Part shown: positions 10,951 through 23,216 of the stretch, piece after piece
How positions within the stretch are numbered: the stretch's first letter is position 1
Layout of the letters: each line of letters begins with the position of its first letter
Assembly (NCBI GenBank): GCA_020081605.1
Contig: JAHREC010000016.1
Location: 930,001 to 994,000 of the forward strand
Reading direction: 5' to 3'
DNA from: Albifimbria verrucaria
Lineage: Eukaryota > Ascomycota > Sordariomycetes > Hypocreales > Stachybotryaceae
DNA: 64,000 nucleotides
Notes under the pieces: generated by a model
Databases searched by the model: none
What the model saw: the letters and a program-made list of their open reading frames with translations, nothing else
What the model was told of the DNA's origin: nothing
Position numbers and translations under genes: made by a program

Positions 10951-13900
10951 ATGGAAGGCTTGGGCGCCGCTGCCAGCGTGATCGCTGTCATTGACCTGTC
11001 AGCCAAGATTGCCCAAACGTGCTCGCAATACATCAAAGAAGTCAAGAACGCCGAAGATGGTGTGAAACTACTACAAGAAGAAGTCACTCATCTTCATACC
11101 ATCTTGGCGGATATCGACCAATTGCTCGAAGGCCCAGAATCCACAAGGCTCAAAAGCTCTCAAAAACTTGAAAATGCACTCAAAGAGAGTCTTGCTAACC
11201 TTCAATTTCTTATGAAAAAGCTCGAAAATTTGGGGCATAAACTTCATTCAGGAGGGACAAGATACCGTATTAAGTCTCGTATGGGTCTTACGGCTTTAAA
11301 ATGGCCCTTCAGCAGCAAAGAGATGGAGAAGGCTATCCGGGAAATCGTGCAACTTAAACAAACACTTTCACTAGCATTGCAACACGACCATCTGTAAGTC
11401 GCAGAAACTCGAGTATTATCAATGCCTCCAATTAATAGGAATTGCCGAATAGCGTTGTCTCCCTTAATTCAAGTCAACTTCTCATCCTTGGCCAACTTGC
11501 TGTCGCTCATGGTGCCTCATTTAACTCACGCGATGAGGAATTCAATCCAGTCTGTCTCAAGAACACACGAGTAGAGCTTCTCGATCAAATTTTAACATGG
11601 GTTCACGACTCTAACTCCAAGACCATATTCTGGCTAAATGGCATGGCCGGGACCGGGAAGTCAACTATATCGCGAACCATTGCTCGCTCGTTATCGGGAA
11701 CCGGTAATCTTGGTGCCAGCTTCTTCTTCAAAAGAGGAGAAGCTGATCGAGGGAATACTTCAAAATTAATAACGACACTGGCTCGTCAAATTGTGGATAC
11801 AGAACCAAGGGTATCGCCGATGCTCGTGAACGCCATCGACTCCGACTCAACTATTTTAGTCTCAGCTATGCAGGAGCAATTCCACCAACTGATATTTGAA
11901 CCATTATCGAAGATTAGTCTCGATACTCCTTTCGTTTTTGTTCTAGATGCATTAGATGAATGCGAAGGGAATGATGAAGTTAGGGCCATCATTAACCTCT
12001 TTGCGCGCATGCAATCTTTGCAATCTGCTCGACTGAAAGTCTTCATCACGAGTAGACCGGATCTGCCGATTCGTCTGGGGTTTAGCGATATCAAGAATAC
12101 CTATACCGATTTAATTCTCCATCAAATTGAGTCCCAAATTATCGAACGTGATATCTCAATATTCTTGGAGCACAGCTTCCAATCAATACGAGAAGATTAT
12201 AATCGTACTGTGAGGGAGTCGCGGAGATTGCCGCTAGACTGGCCAGGTCAGCCAAGAATCATTACCTTGGTCAGCATCACGACTCCTCTCTTCATTTCTG
12301 CGGCAACTGCTTGCCGTTTCATTTCTGATCGTAGATGTGGCAACCCTGATAAACTCCTCGAAGACTTTCTTGGCCACCAGAATATGGGCATGAATTCCGG
12401 GCTTAGTGCAACATATTTACCTATCTTGCAAAGACAGATCGACGGCCTTCCAAAGGCGCAGGCACATGATGTTGTCCGACAGTTTCAGTATATTGTTGGC
12501 ACTATTATTATCTTAGCAAGGCCTCTTTCAACTTCATCCCTTGCAAAACTACTCGATGTTTTAGAGGATGATGTTGAGACACGATTGGATATGCTTCATT
12601 CAGTACTGCACATTCCATTGCTGCAAACAGATCCCATACGCCTTTTGCATTTATCATTTCGAGATTTCCTATTGGCTCCTGAAACACGCGAGGAGACTGC
12701 ACTTGCGATAGACGAGGAGCAGATGCATCGAGATACATTGGTCAATTGCCTCCGTGTATTGAAGACGGAGCTTAGAGAGAATATATGCAACGTAAAATCT
12801 CCTGCAACTTCTCGTTCAGAAATAAGTCAGCAATTGATAGCAAACCGCATTCCGCCAGAGCTTGAATATGCCTGCCTTTATTGGGCTGAGCATTTTAAAA
12901 TGGGGAATATACAAAGCTCGGACAACGAAGAAGTTCTTAGTGTACTTTCAAGCCGCCTGTTGCAATGGATGGAAGTGTTAAGTTTACTCGGAAGAGCCTC
13001 AGAAACTATCAAAATACTACGAGCACTATGCTCTCTTCCAAAGGTATACTCTACGGCTTATATCAAGGGACAAATGCTAATGATTTTGCAAGATTCGAAA
13101 AGAAGAAGCATTACTAGGTCTGCTTGATGATGCTATCCGTTTCACTCTCACCTACAGGCACGCCATTGACTCCTATCCTCTTCAAATATACATGATTATC
13201 GCCTTCTTACCAACCAAGAGTATTATTCGGTCGACATTCTCAGGTGTAATACCGACTTGGCTATCTATCCATGGAAATATAGCACCTAATTGGGATTCAT
13301 GTTTACAGATCTTAGAGGGTCATCATAACCCTATATATGAGATTTCCATCTCGCCAGATTCGAAGCGCTTGGCATCTGTTTCCCTGATGACAGTATCCGC
13401 CTTTGGGATACGGACAATGGCCAATGCCTTTGGGCGCTACCATATGATAGTGAGACCATGAGGTCGATTCAATTTTCACCGGATATGAAACTTTTAGCAA
13501 CGGCTTCTCTTAGTGGAATTATTCAGCTTTGGGATATTGGAACTGGCCAATGCATCCAGAAATCGAAGAGAGAACGTGGTATGGTAGAGCTGTTTGTCTT
13601 TTCACCAGACTCAGAGCGAATAGTGACAGGTTCGGGTGGCGATGACCTACAGTTCTGGGATCTAGGAACCGATCAGGTCTCTGAAAGATTCCTGGATAAT
13701 GAAAATGGACTCCGTTCCATCGTCTTCTCACCAAACTCTAAATATCTAGCATCGTTATCAGGCAACGGGAGCTTTGAGCTTTGGGATGCAAACGAGTGTA
13801 AACACCTCTACGTATTCGAGGAATATGGTATAGAGTCTATCATCTTCTCGCCAGACTCAAAGTATCTAGCATCGCACACGAAATACTCTCAATATGGCCC

Positions 13901-15403
13901 TGACCACGATTTTGTGCACCTCTGGAATCCAGAGACTGGCCAATGTTTGAAGATATTCAAGGAACAACACTACTTGATAAAATTAATGCTATTCTCACCT
14001 GACTCAGAATTTTTAGCATGGGCCTCAACCGATACCACAGTTCGCCTCTGGGATACAAGAACCGGCCAGTGTCTTCAAACACTAGGAGACCATGGTGACA
14101 TCGTGAAATCCATTGACTTTTCACCAGATGCGAAACATTTGGTATCAGCAGCAGCATTTACCATAAGGATTTGGGATATAGAAACCGGTCAGTGCTTGCA
14201 GACAATTGGTGGGCATGGTGATTGGGTCGAATCTGTTCTCTTTTCACCAGACTCGAAATTCTTTGCATCATGCTCCATGGATAAAACCGTTCGGATTTGG
14301 GGCACAGAAGCATACCAAGACCGAGAGCTTCAAGAAGACTATGCTTCGCAAGTGCTATACACTATGCTCTCGCCTGATTTGAAGTATCTAGCATCAACTT
14401 CGGCTGATCACACTGTCAGGGTTTGGGATTTAGAAACTGACCAATGCTTGCAAACACTCGAGCTCGATGAGGTTTCCATAGACTTTATGGGGTTTTCGCC
14501 AGATTCAAAACGCATGATAGTGACTTCGATGAATATTGTTCAACTATGGGATGCAGAGACCGGGTTGTGCATACAGACACTGACGGGCCATACTACCGAC
14601 CAGACCGCCGTTGCTGTTTCCACCAACTCAAAGTTTATAGCGTCAGCCTGCTACGATTTTATTATTAGACTCTGGGATTTCGAAACCAGCAAGTGCCTGA
14701 AAGTTCTTGAGGGGCATACAGACACTGTAATGGAGCTTCTTTTTCTCCAGATTCAAAACTTTTAGCATCAGTCTCAATTGATATGACCGTACACCTTTGG
14801 GATACATTTACTGGGAAGTACGTGCAGCTTTCTGAGAAGCATACCAACAACATAACCTCGATTATTTTCTCTTCGGACTCGAAGCTTTTGGCATCAGCCT
14901 CAATTGATAATACCGCGCGTCTTTGGGATACAATTACCGGGAAGTGCCTGCAGAAACTGCAGCACGAAAGTGCAGTAATGTCGACTGTATTCTTACCGGA
15001 TGAACGGTTTCTGGTTTCGGTTTGTGATCCAGGTGCCATACATCTTTGGCATGTAAAAACTGGCTCATCTCTCCAAACCCTCCATGCCGACGTAGGGTTT
15101 GGGAAAATGTCATATTCGCCAGAAAATTCTCAGCTACAAATTTATGCTGGTAGCATTACAATCACCAATAGTCAATCACCATACCCATCCTTCAAAACGC
15201 TCCCTGGAGTTGACTATCCCAAGCTATCCGGTTGTGGAGTGGATTTAGATCTCTGTTGGGTTTTATGGAACGGACACAAGACACTTTGGTTGCCCTCAAG
15301 CCTTCGACCAGAATCTTTGGATGCTGTGGTTGTTTTGGGCTCCAGAGTGGTGATTGGAACGGTATCTGGAAGAGTCATTGATATCAGCATGTCCGCGCAT
15401 TAA
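10951..15403 (+). CDS. STAND receptor: HeLo-like N domain, NACHT NTPase, 14 WD40 repeats (frame broken)
   Basis: Exon 1 (10951-11393) encodes the fungal STAND N-terminal domain (MEGLGAAASVIAVIDLSAK..., about 147 residues, helical), a type related to HeLo-like cell-death domains. After a GTAAGT intron (to about 11438) comes VAHGASFNSRDEEFNPVCL, then Walker A GMAGTGKST (11640-11666), Walker B VFVLDALDEC (about 11935) and the ITSRPD sensor. From 13300 to about 15070 there are 14 WD40 units, each near FSPDSK.LAS.S.D..VRLWD..TGQCL, enough for two seven-bladed propellers. Such proteins are the fungal NLR class: repeats sense, NACHT oligomerises, the N domain signals. Frame changes near 11438, 13105, 13390 and 14745 need correcting; the last two restore perfect WD40 units by adding one C or one T. 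The repeats are diverged rather than near-identical. Confidence 0.85.
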
Positions 15404-15882
15404 TTAGCACTAGCATGGTTGTAAGTTATCTCACATCGTCATGAGATTTCCACATGAATAAAGTGGGACTGAAGTTTTCTTGAGAATGTATGTCTAGGCA
15501 GTAGAATCCTAAGTTGTTTCAAACTTTGTAGACCCCATGTCATACCTCCTCATTGGAGAGAGAGATACACTTAGCATTCAGGACCTCACATCTTTCCTGA
15601 GTACAGATTAGAAACGCCCTACATCGATAGTAAAATTGCTATTCGTATTCATTGAATATCCGGTTCCCTTTGCGGTCTTCATTAGAACCTCCCTCTTCAT
15701 ATGCATGCCATAATGCAAAGGACTAACAAGTCGCCTCAATTCCACAAGTACTCAATCAATTAATTAAATAGCAATTCGGCTTCATGTTGAGCCAGCCGGT
15801 TACTTCTCTTGTTCACCATCTTCTTCAATGACAATATCTTTGTCTTCATGTCCCCAACTACATATCATCCAACCCTTCGAAT
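15404..15882. other. Convergent intergenic stretch
   Basis: Lies between the end of the NACHT-WD40 gene and the end of the minus-strand single-pass membrane gene. Nothing recognised. Confidence 0.5.
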
Positions 15883-16266
15883 TCATGCCCGCGCATTGCT
15901 AGTTCCTCTAGTAGCGGCCTCATAAGTCGGGACAGGGTCATTAAGATCTATGTAAGCCGGCGGAGGTTGATTCAGCACCGGCATATCAACATGACGCGGT
16001 GTTTCGGGCTGCCTTGAGAGCTCGGGAAGCTCCACATCTTGCTGTGTGGGATTGTCTTCCGTGGCTTGCTTCTTGGAAAACTTTTTGGCACGAATCATAA
16101 GGCAGCCAACAAAGAATAAGATTATGATGGCGCCAGTATATAGGCCGGTTGTTAACCTATCACTGCCTCCATGACTGGATGAGCGACGGTGTATAATGGC
16201 TTGGAATGCCGAGGTTGAGATGGTGTATTTAGTGCTGGTTGTGGGGCTAAATGATAGAACGGGCAT
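15883..16266 (-). CDS. Small single-pass membrane protein with PPxY motif
   Basis: A 127-residue ORF. A Ser/Thr-rich N-terminal segment of about 38 residues is followed by one hydrophobic helix (TGLYTGAIIILFFVGCLMI) and the basic stop-transfer RAKKFSKK. The cytosolic tail is Pro/Glu-rich and contains PPPAYID and VPTYEAA near the C-terminus. PPxY is the classic ligand of WW domains of Rsp5/Nedd4 ubiquitin ligases, so a trafficking adaptor or a membrane protein turned over by Rsp5 is a reasonable inference. The N-terminus has no obvious signal peptide; an upstream exon carrying one could be missing. No family is recognised. Confidence 0.5.
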   Translation of the reverse strand: MPVLSFSPTTSTKYTISTSAFQAIIHRRSSSHGGSDRLTTGLYTGAIIILFFVGCLMIRAKKFSKKQATEDNPTQQDVELPELSRQPETPRHVDMPVLNQPPPAYIDLNDPVPTYEAATRGTSNARA

Positions 16267-17184
16267 CTATGAGTTGGTGGAAATCGTGATAATTGTGAGA
16301 TGTAATGGTCGAATTAACTTTGGACCATTCATCTCAGTTGCTATGGTTTGAAGTTGTGAGACTCTGTAGACTTGTCTTCGTTGTAAAGGGGAAAGGGGAA
16401 TTGCCGAGTATTTGTGTACCAATCGCTTCCAGACTTGAAAGGCTATCGAACCGAATGTTCAACAAGGGCTGGGTTTATGACCACACACTACTTGGGAGCC
16501 TCAAAATCACAACGCACTGATTGGGTAGAGCAAGTAGCATTTTCAGCATATTGGGTTCTTGGCAGGAAGTGAATCCTTGCTCGTGTTGAGGACATCGTAC
16601 CGACTATCCGCCAATTTTGCAGGTACGGAGTATTCGGGCACCAAATGGGCATCCAGGCTGCCGTATTTGTGTGCCTATCTCTTGGCAGTCAACCCTCAAA
16701 GATTATGAAGTACAGAGGCTCAATTGCTACTTCAAAGAGGATTTCTTTACGAACACATGGTGCAGCTTTCTAAATCATCCGTGAATTCTAGTCTTGAGCG
16801 TCCACAATGTCTTAGACCCCGTCACAAAGGCACAAAGACCAACACACGATGTGCTATTTTGGAAGGCCCAAGATAATTACCCTTCAGTGTCATGCGTCCC
16901 TCTTGGAAGCAGGACTCGGACAAGGATAATCGAGAGGCTGTTCACGTGTCAAATATTAATTGTCTTGGCCTGTGGCTGTTTCCCATGGGGCAAGCTTAGA
17001 TAGACTTACACAGCCACTGGGTGGTGGGGTCGTGCGTCATTCCAGGTCCCGGGACCCTTGAGACCGCTTCGTCGTCGCGTGACGCTTTATCTTCTTGCAA
17101 AGACATGGGCAATATCGCAACCAACAGCAACAGCATGAAGCTGCACTCGTAGATCCAAGGCGTACACCCTTGTCTTCGCGGTCC
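16267..17184. other. Intergenic stretch before the btn1 gene
   Basis: Divergent promoter space. Short ORFs at 16305-16520 and 16794-17003 have no recognisable content. Confidence 0.5.
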
Positions 17185-18607
17185 ATGGCCACCACATCTC
17201 CCTCCGCCTCGGGGCTGCTGCCCATGCCCGGCGCGCCCTCGTCATCTTGGTCGGCATACTCGTCGCGGCTGAGCAGCCTCTTGCGACGTGCCGACACCAA
17301 GGTCCTGGTCGCTTTCTGGCTCTTCGGTATGTCTATTATCGCAGGTAGAGTTCTCGAGCGGCTGTCTGACTTTTAGGCCTCATCAACAACGTCCTCTATG
17401 TCATCATCCTATCCGCCGCCCAGGACCTCGTCGGTTCCGTCCCCAAAGGCGTCGTCCTGCTCGCCGACGTGCTGCCATCGTTCGTTACGAAGCTCGTGGC
17501 CCCGTACTTTATTCACCGCGTGCCCTATTCCGTGCGCGTCCTCGTCTTCATAGCGCTGTCCGCCACGGGCATGCTCATGGTTGCGCTGACGCCGCCGGAG
17601 GACTCCGTGGCGGTCAAGATGGTGGGTGTCGTGCTCGCGAGTCTGAGCAGCGGCGGCGGCGAGCTGAGCTTCTTGGGGTTGACGCACTACTACGGACATA
17701 TAAGCTTGGCGGGCTGGGGTTCAGGGACCGGCGCTGCGGGCTTGGTAGGAGCTGGACTATACGTTGCTTTGACGGACTGGTGGAGTTTCAGCGTTAGGGA
17801 CAGCTTGCTCTTCTCGGCGTGTCTGCCTGCTATCATGTTCATCAGCTTTTTCGCCATTTTGCCAAAGAGCCGCTGAACCAGGGCCGCGGTCGTAAGGGCT
17901 ACGACCCCATACCGGAAGAGGGCCTCGACGACCAGGACGATCTTGGGGATGTGTCCCAAGGCGCAGCATCTTCAGCACTGCTTGCTCCTGGGCCGTCGGT
18001 TGCAACAACTGCCTACTCGACCCACCATCCCGCCCAAGCGAACTCGATACGAAACAACTTGAGACGAGCGAAAGCGTTGGTTGTCCTATACATGGCACCT
18101 CTATTCCTGGTCTACGTGGCGGAGTATACCATCAACCAAGGTGTTGCGCCCACATTGCTCTTCCCGTTGAAGTCGTCGCCTTTCAAAGAGTATCGTGAGT
18201 TCTATCCATTCTACGGATTTCTCTACCAGCTCGGTGTCTTCATCTCTCGGTCGTCGATTTCCTTTTTCCGGACTCACCATCTCTACCTACCGTCCTTACT
18301 TCAGGTTGCCAACCTCGTCATCTTGACGCTACACGCAATGGTGTTCTTCATTCCGTCCGTGTACATTGTGTTCATCATCATCTTCTGGGAAGGCCTGCTT
18401 GGCGGCGCAGTCTACGTGAATTGCTTTGCCGAGATCATGGAGAACGTCCCACCTGAAGAGCGCGAATTTAGTCTTGGAGCGACGAGCGTCAGTGACAGCG
18501 GAGGCATTTGCATTGCAGGATTGATTGGCATAGTGATGGAGACCAGCCTTTGCGACTATCAAGTTGCCCATGGGAGAGACTGGTGCCGGAAGATATCGGC
18601 GCAATAG
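17185..18607 (+). CDS. btn1: Btn1 / CLN3 (battenin) vacuolar membrane protein
   Basis: The ATG at 17185 ([10 protein letters not shown]) is preferred because the longer in-frame start at 17095 adds low-complexity residues. Exon 1 ends at 17326; a 50-bp intron (17327-17376) joins ..AFWLFG to [19 protein letters not shown], a CLN3 signature. Many hydrophobic helices follow, then [10 protein letters not shown], and the C-terminal family block [32 protein letters not shown]3/Btn1 proteins are multi-pass vacuole or lysosome membrane proteins that affect luminal pH and arginine transport. A single lost A in CCAAAG near 17868 breaks the frame (LPKSR-stop instead of LPKEPLNQ). If corrected the product is about 457 residues, normal for the family. 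The 20 bases after the stop carry no sign of a further exon. Confidence 0.92.
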
Positions 18608-18719
18608 CTAGAGATCGGGAGATAGAACTGCTCGTTTGGATATAGAGTCTGGTAATACAAGAACAGACATGACTTGCCATTGAATCACAGGTTTCTCCAA
18701 TTGATGCACTACTTGTAAT

Positions 18720-20065
18720 TCAGCTGGAAGCGTCTTTGGCGTCTTCCTGCCAATTGCTATAGGGAGTTAGAATCGTCAGTCTCCCAAAGGGAGCACGCTC
18801 CAAGTCGTGTATCAGCTGGCACCAGATGTCAACATCGCAGTCTGACTTTGCTTCACCACGCATCCTGAGCCATTGCACAGCTGCCTTGTGGTCTCTCCTC
18901 GCACGCACGCGCATCCACCACAAATCGTAGCGGCTCATCAGCCCGAACCAGTAGCCCAACAGCCAGATTGCGCGTTCGTCCTGCGCCTCGACCAAAACAC
19001 GAAACTCAACGTCCAGCTTCCCGAAAAAGGAGACGTAATGAAGGAACTCTTCAGGAGCTGGTCGAAGAGAACGAGCGATGGCAAGTATCCGCACAGGTTC
19101 GTAGAATATGCTGTCTGGATCGGCGTGGTCGCCGTCTAGTCCGAAGAACGTCTTCCATGAGGATGGCACATTAACAAGTGGACCAGGGCTGGAGAACCTG
19201 TGCGATTCATCGTCCGAACCCTCATACATCCACTTGAGAATTGATTCCTGTCGAAAAGCCGCAGTCGCTAGAATCAACGGCTTGAAGCCCATGTTCAGCG
19301 CCATCCACCCTAACTGATCCCCATCCGTACGAAAGACCCAAGACGTACAAATTTCCGCATCGTCAGCCTCGCCGAGGAGCGAAAAGGAAAGAAAGTTCAG
19401 TAACATGGCAGTCAGAAGCAAGGCATCTGCGCCTTGTTGATCAAATGGGCGGCTCAAGGCTGATTGAAACCCTTGCAATGCTTGAGCCTGCCGGAAATGT
19501 TCAGCAACGCGGTATGTTGTCGAAGACACAGTGTGGTGTCGCATATGGCAGGCTGAGATCGCAAGAATAACCTCGAGAAGGTAGGGACGGGCAAGCCCGA
19601 GTGAGATGATTCCGTCGGGCCTGCCACCGCCTATTCCAAATATCTCTTCGGATCCGCTGCAGAAGTGGTTCAACAGGGCAGCTCGTGAGGCACCCGTTGC
19701 GGATACATCCGGCTGACCAGATGATTGCAGTAATGATGAGATATGTGCGTCTTGGCTAATCATCATTTCGCCATGAGGTGACTGGGCTCTAGGATAGCGA
19801 TAGATGCATAGACCTTGATTGCGCTGACATCGTCGACAGGTTGGCTTTCCTTCATCACACTGCGGCCTCCAATTAGTACGACAGGCTGTCAACCACTTGA
19901 CCAGCTAGCTACCTTGACTCGCTTGACCTTGCAGCCTAGGCATCCAGATCTGGATTTTGAGTGTGCTTTGCGCAGATGGTAATGTCTCGGATGCAGCTCT
20001 TTGCGGCCAAACTCTTCATCGACTCGGAACGACAAGACCTGGAAGTTCGGCTTAGGTACGCTCAT
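18720..20065 (-). CDS. Zn2Cys6 transcription factor
   Basis: Two exons. Exon 1 (20065-19913, start MSVPKPNFQV) ends in CLGCKVKRVK. A 53-bp intron (19912-19860) lies inside the zinc cluster, and exon 2 resumes with CDEGKPTCRRCQRNQGLC, completing C-x2-C-x6-C-x5-C-x2-C-x6-C. The rest of the product (total about 430 residues) has the helical middle region of fungal C6 regulators (LEVILAISACHMRHHT, then AEHFRQAQALQGFQSAL), closest in style to the Upc2/Ecm22-like group. It should bind DNA in the nucleus. It is transcribed away from the secreted carboxylesterase 580 bp upstream and could control it; an inverted repeat lies between them. Without the small first exon the ORF lacks half of its zinc cluster. 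Confidence 0.85.
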
Positions 20066-20474
20066 CTTGGTGTTAACACAACGTGATTGCAGACATAAGC
20101 GGCGGTGCTAATGGTACCGATGATCCGATGGCAAATGCGATGGCATTCGACGCCTAGATGAAAAAGGAAAACGAGACGCCGACGTCAGGATATATACTGC
20201 TAGGCGGATGTAATGGTGCTGCCTAAGAGTTTAAGCCGTTGACGCCAAGCTCAGCTCGGGATTTGCTTACCAGGGACCCTTCTAGTGGCGTTTTCCTCGT
20301 TTTCCTGTTTGGGAAATGTAATTGACCCAAGATCGACATCGTGATCCACTCATGCTCATGGTAAGCATCTTTTTCCTCCCTGCTAGTTATGCCTAGTGAT
20401 ACGAATTAGTATGGATGATGGACAATTCTTTAGAAGACATTGATCAGCGTCAGTCGTTCGGTATGGCCTCGTTT

Positions 20475-20591
20475 TCCCATCTGGGACTGAGCGAATCCCA
20501 CCAGCTTCACTTCGCCTTCCTCAGCTGCTACAGTTGCGAACTGCAGTGGAGCGAAATGAAGCTATAAAGGTGCGTTTTCTCCCAGATGGGA
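20475..20591. promoter_or_regulatory. Inverted 12-bp pair in divergent promoter
   Basis: TCCCATCTGGGA at 20475-20486 and its exact reverse complement TCCCAGATGGGA at 20580-20591 flank the esterase TATA box. Each half also has TCCC/GGGA dyad symmetry. A binding site for the neighbouring C6 factor is possible but not shown. Confidence 0.35.
20563..20570 (+). promoter_or_regulatory. TATA box of the carboxylesterase gene
   Basis: TATAAAGG lies 81 bp before the ATG at 20644. Confidence 0.4.
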
Positions 20592-20643
20592 ACTCCTTGC
20601 GTTTACATATCGACTTGCTATTTGCAGTATCCAAGCCGGCAGA

Positions 20644-22429
20644 ATGTCTTTCAAATACATTCTTTTCGTGGTGGCCTGCCTAGCTGGCTTCACAAACGCT
20701 ACACCGGCGCCCAGTTGTCCTCCTCCCCACACTCCTGGCCTCGTTGATCTTGGCTATGCCAAGCACATACCGACGTTCATCAATAAGACATCTTCTGGTC
20801 ACAAAATCTTTATTTACAAGAATATCCGCTTCGCGAAACCCCGACCGGCGACCTCAGGTTCCGCTGGCCCAACACAGACATTAACCATACTAATGGTGTA
20901 CAAGATGGTGGTGCTTCCTGGGACGGTCGGAACTGCATCTCTTCTGCACCTTCGTCAATTCCTTTCCCTGACATTAGTGGAAGAACGTGGGGCCAGGAAG
21001 ACTGTCTGTTCTTGGACGTATACGTGCCTGAGGGTGTCAAACCGGGTGACAATGTGCCTGTGCTACACTTCATACACGGCGGTGCATATGCCTTCGGCAA
21101 TAAGGAGTTCCTCACTAGCCCTATGGGCTTATTTGACCATATGTTCCAGCAAAATCTTGGCAGGTTTATCTTTGTGATTAATAATTATCGGTACATTCAT
21201 GCCAATGCAGTAACCCAAAGCATGTGCGAAGCTGATGATTGTGCAGGCTTGGAGTCTCAGGCTGGACATACTCCGACGGAAAAGATATGGATAGCAATGT
21301 TGGTCTGTTTGACTGCCTGGCTGCCCTTACATGGACTACCAAGTATGTTGGTAAGTTTGGAGGAGACGGTCTCCGCGTCACAGCTTCTGGTCAGAGTGCA
21401 GGAGCTGGGATTATCTACTATTTGATGACGCTTCTTGGTGGCAAAGGAGAAAAATTACCTTTCAAGCAGGTCTGTAGCTTTAGCCTTGCAAAGCCGGTTC
21501 ATAAAGTTGACCAAGGTGGTGTATAACAGGCTTTCCTATCTTCTCCAGCTGCGCCACCTCGTCGCCATGTCAAGGCTCGACAGACAGAACTATTCGAGCT
21601 TGTTCAAGAAACCGCTAATTGCACATCTTTAAAGTGTCTACGTTCTATACCAGAGGACTTTCTAATCAGGATCAACGACATTCTCATCAACAGGGTGAAT
21701 TCAACAGCCGGTGGTGGTGTGCTTGGTCCAATCCACGGGTTTGGCCCAGCGCCCGACGGAAAACACATCCCAGATGCCCCAATAGCACTTCTTGAGCAAG
21801 GAAGAATACATCATGAAGTCGAAAGGGTAATGATAGGTACTATGGCAAATGAAGGGATGGGCACGTCGCATGACACAGGCCTGCCAGAATATTTTCCCGT
21901 CATGGTCAGGCAGATTATGCCGAATGCTAGTGATTCAATCGTCGCAAGTATTCAATCTGGATACAGCTGGGAGCAGCCAGCACAACTAGCGTGGGACTGG
22001 ACAACGGATGTGATCTGGGCATGCAATGCGTACAATTTGGCCAGAGCGATGCCTGGAAAGACCAGGAGGTACATAATGTCGACACCGCCAGCCACTCATG
22101 GTCAAGACCTTTTCAGTATGCCTCACTTTCCCTAGTCTTTGTTCAAAACACCACGTTCCATGAGCTCAACGCACTGACCGGCCGAAACAGGTTTCTTTTA
22201 CCTCGACCAAGACAGCACGCCAGTCGATGATCCTTCTCTGGCACGGGCCTTTCAAACGCGGTTGTTACAATTCATTCATGGACGGGAACTCAAATGGCCA
22301 CTGTACGGGGCTGCACAAAGGCTTTACAACATCACAACCGACTTTGAAGTGGCGGAACTGCCGGTGCAGTTGCGGAGGCGTTGCGAAACAATTAACAAGT
22401 TCATCATGGATCCAGCAAACGGTGCGTAG
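20644..22429 (+). CDS. Secreted type-B carboxylesterase/lipase
   Basis: Starts with a signal peptide (MSFKYILFVVACLAGFTNA). Four exons: introns 21191-21246, 21470-21529 and 22116-22190 all have GT-AG ends and restore continuous coding. Family blocks in order: NIRFAKPP.GDLRF, EDCLFLDVYVP, HFIHGGAYAFGN (oxyanion hole), NNYRLGVSG (created by splicing), FGGDGLRVTASGQSAGA (nucleophile elbow G-Q-S-A-G) and, in the last exon, FYLDQDSTP. TAG is at 22427-22429, giving about 530 residues. The alpha/beta hydrolase fold hydrolyses esters outside the cell; the substrate is unknown. One lost C in the CCCC run near 20840 shifts the first exon. A canonical late HG motif for the catalytic His is not obvious: THGQD near 22096 is the only candidate. 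Confidence 0.85.
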
Positions 22430-23216
22430 AGCTTCGAGGGGTGGGCAAGCCGCCAGCTTGGGTACAATGGGCGAGCCATTGAAAGAGAAAAATCGGGGTT
22501 TAATTCTGGAGATGAAAGCTTAGGCGCGGGCCGTTCAATAAATGCAATGAACCGATCGACTGCACAAAGACTACCATGGACATGAACCCTTGAATTGGCC
22601 AGTCATTTTTATGCAGTGGAGCGATCATGCACATATTTCACCTAGCTACTACTGTACAGTATAAGACACATACCGTTGTTGCGGCATAGAGGCCGACTGA
22701 TTTGATGATTTCTTGCGACATGCAGGACCATGGACCTTGATTATTAACAAATACGAATAGATTCGTCCCTTTCTACATATTCTTTTCGGTTAAAATCAGC
22801 CAGAAATGGGCGTTTGTTGAGGTTACCATCCTCGAGGCGACGCAAAACAGGACTGATAGAGTTGCTCACATCACTCCTAGCACCCTCTCCAACGAGGATT
22901 GTCTCCATGATAAGTAGTGCTTCTGTTCATATTGAAGGTCTGTATCCCAAATCTTATATTGATCGAAGAGCTTAGTTTCGGGCATCGAGAATAGATGAGC
23001 ATGACTGATGTCCATGTCCAGCGCAATAATTCTCTAGTTAGGTTCACACTGTTTCTTGCAACTAAGTTATCGTACTGTATTATCATAATAGGCAGTTCAT
23101 GGAAAGTAGCACTCCTTTTAATGCATGTCTATAAAGAAAACTCTCTGAACGGCTTGCTTCATCTTGCAAATCATCCAGCTAAGTTGGGGTGGGGAATTAT
23201 CCAAGTTGTTGACCCT
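22430..23216. other. Convergent intergenic stretch
   Basis: Between the esterase and the second HET gene. Nothing recognised; small ORFs are noise. Confidence 0.5.

Larger units (their letters stand above)
20066..20643. other. Divergent promoter between C6 regulator and esterase
   Basis: The 578-bp spacer holds the 12-bp inverted pair at 20475/20580 and a TATA-like box at 20563. No ORF is supported. Confidence 0.55.

Noticed and set aside
10951..15403. Repeat-induced point mutation as cause of broken frames
   Set aside because: That process gives C-to-T changes and stop codons, not one-base losses in short runs; the open frames are not decayed by transitions.
17409..17699. Antisense ORF opposite btn1
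   Set aside because: Shadow of the GC-rich coding strand; His/Arg-rich with no domain.
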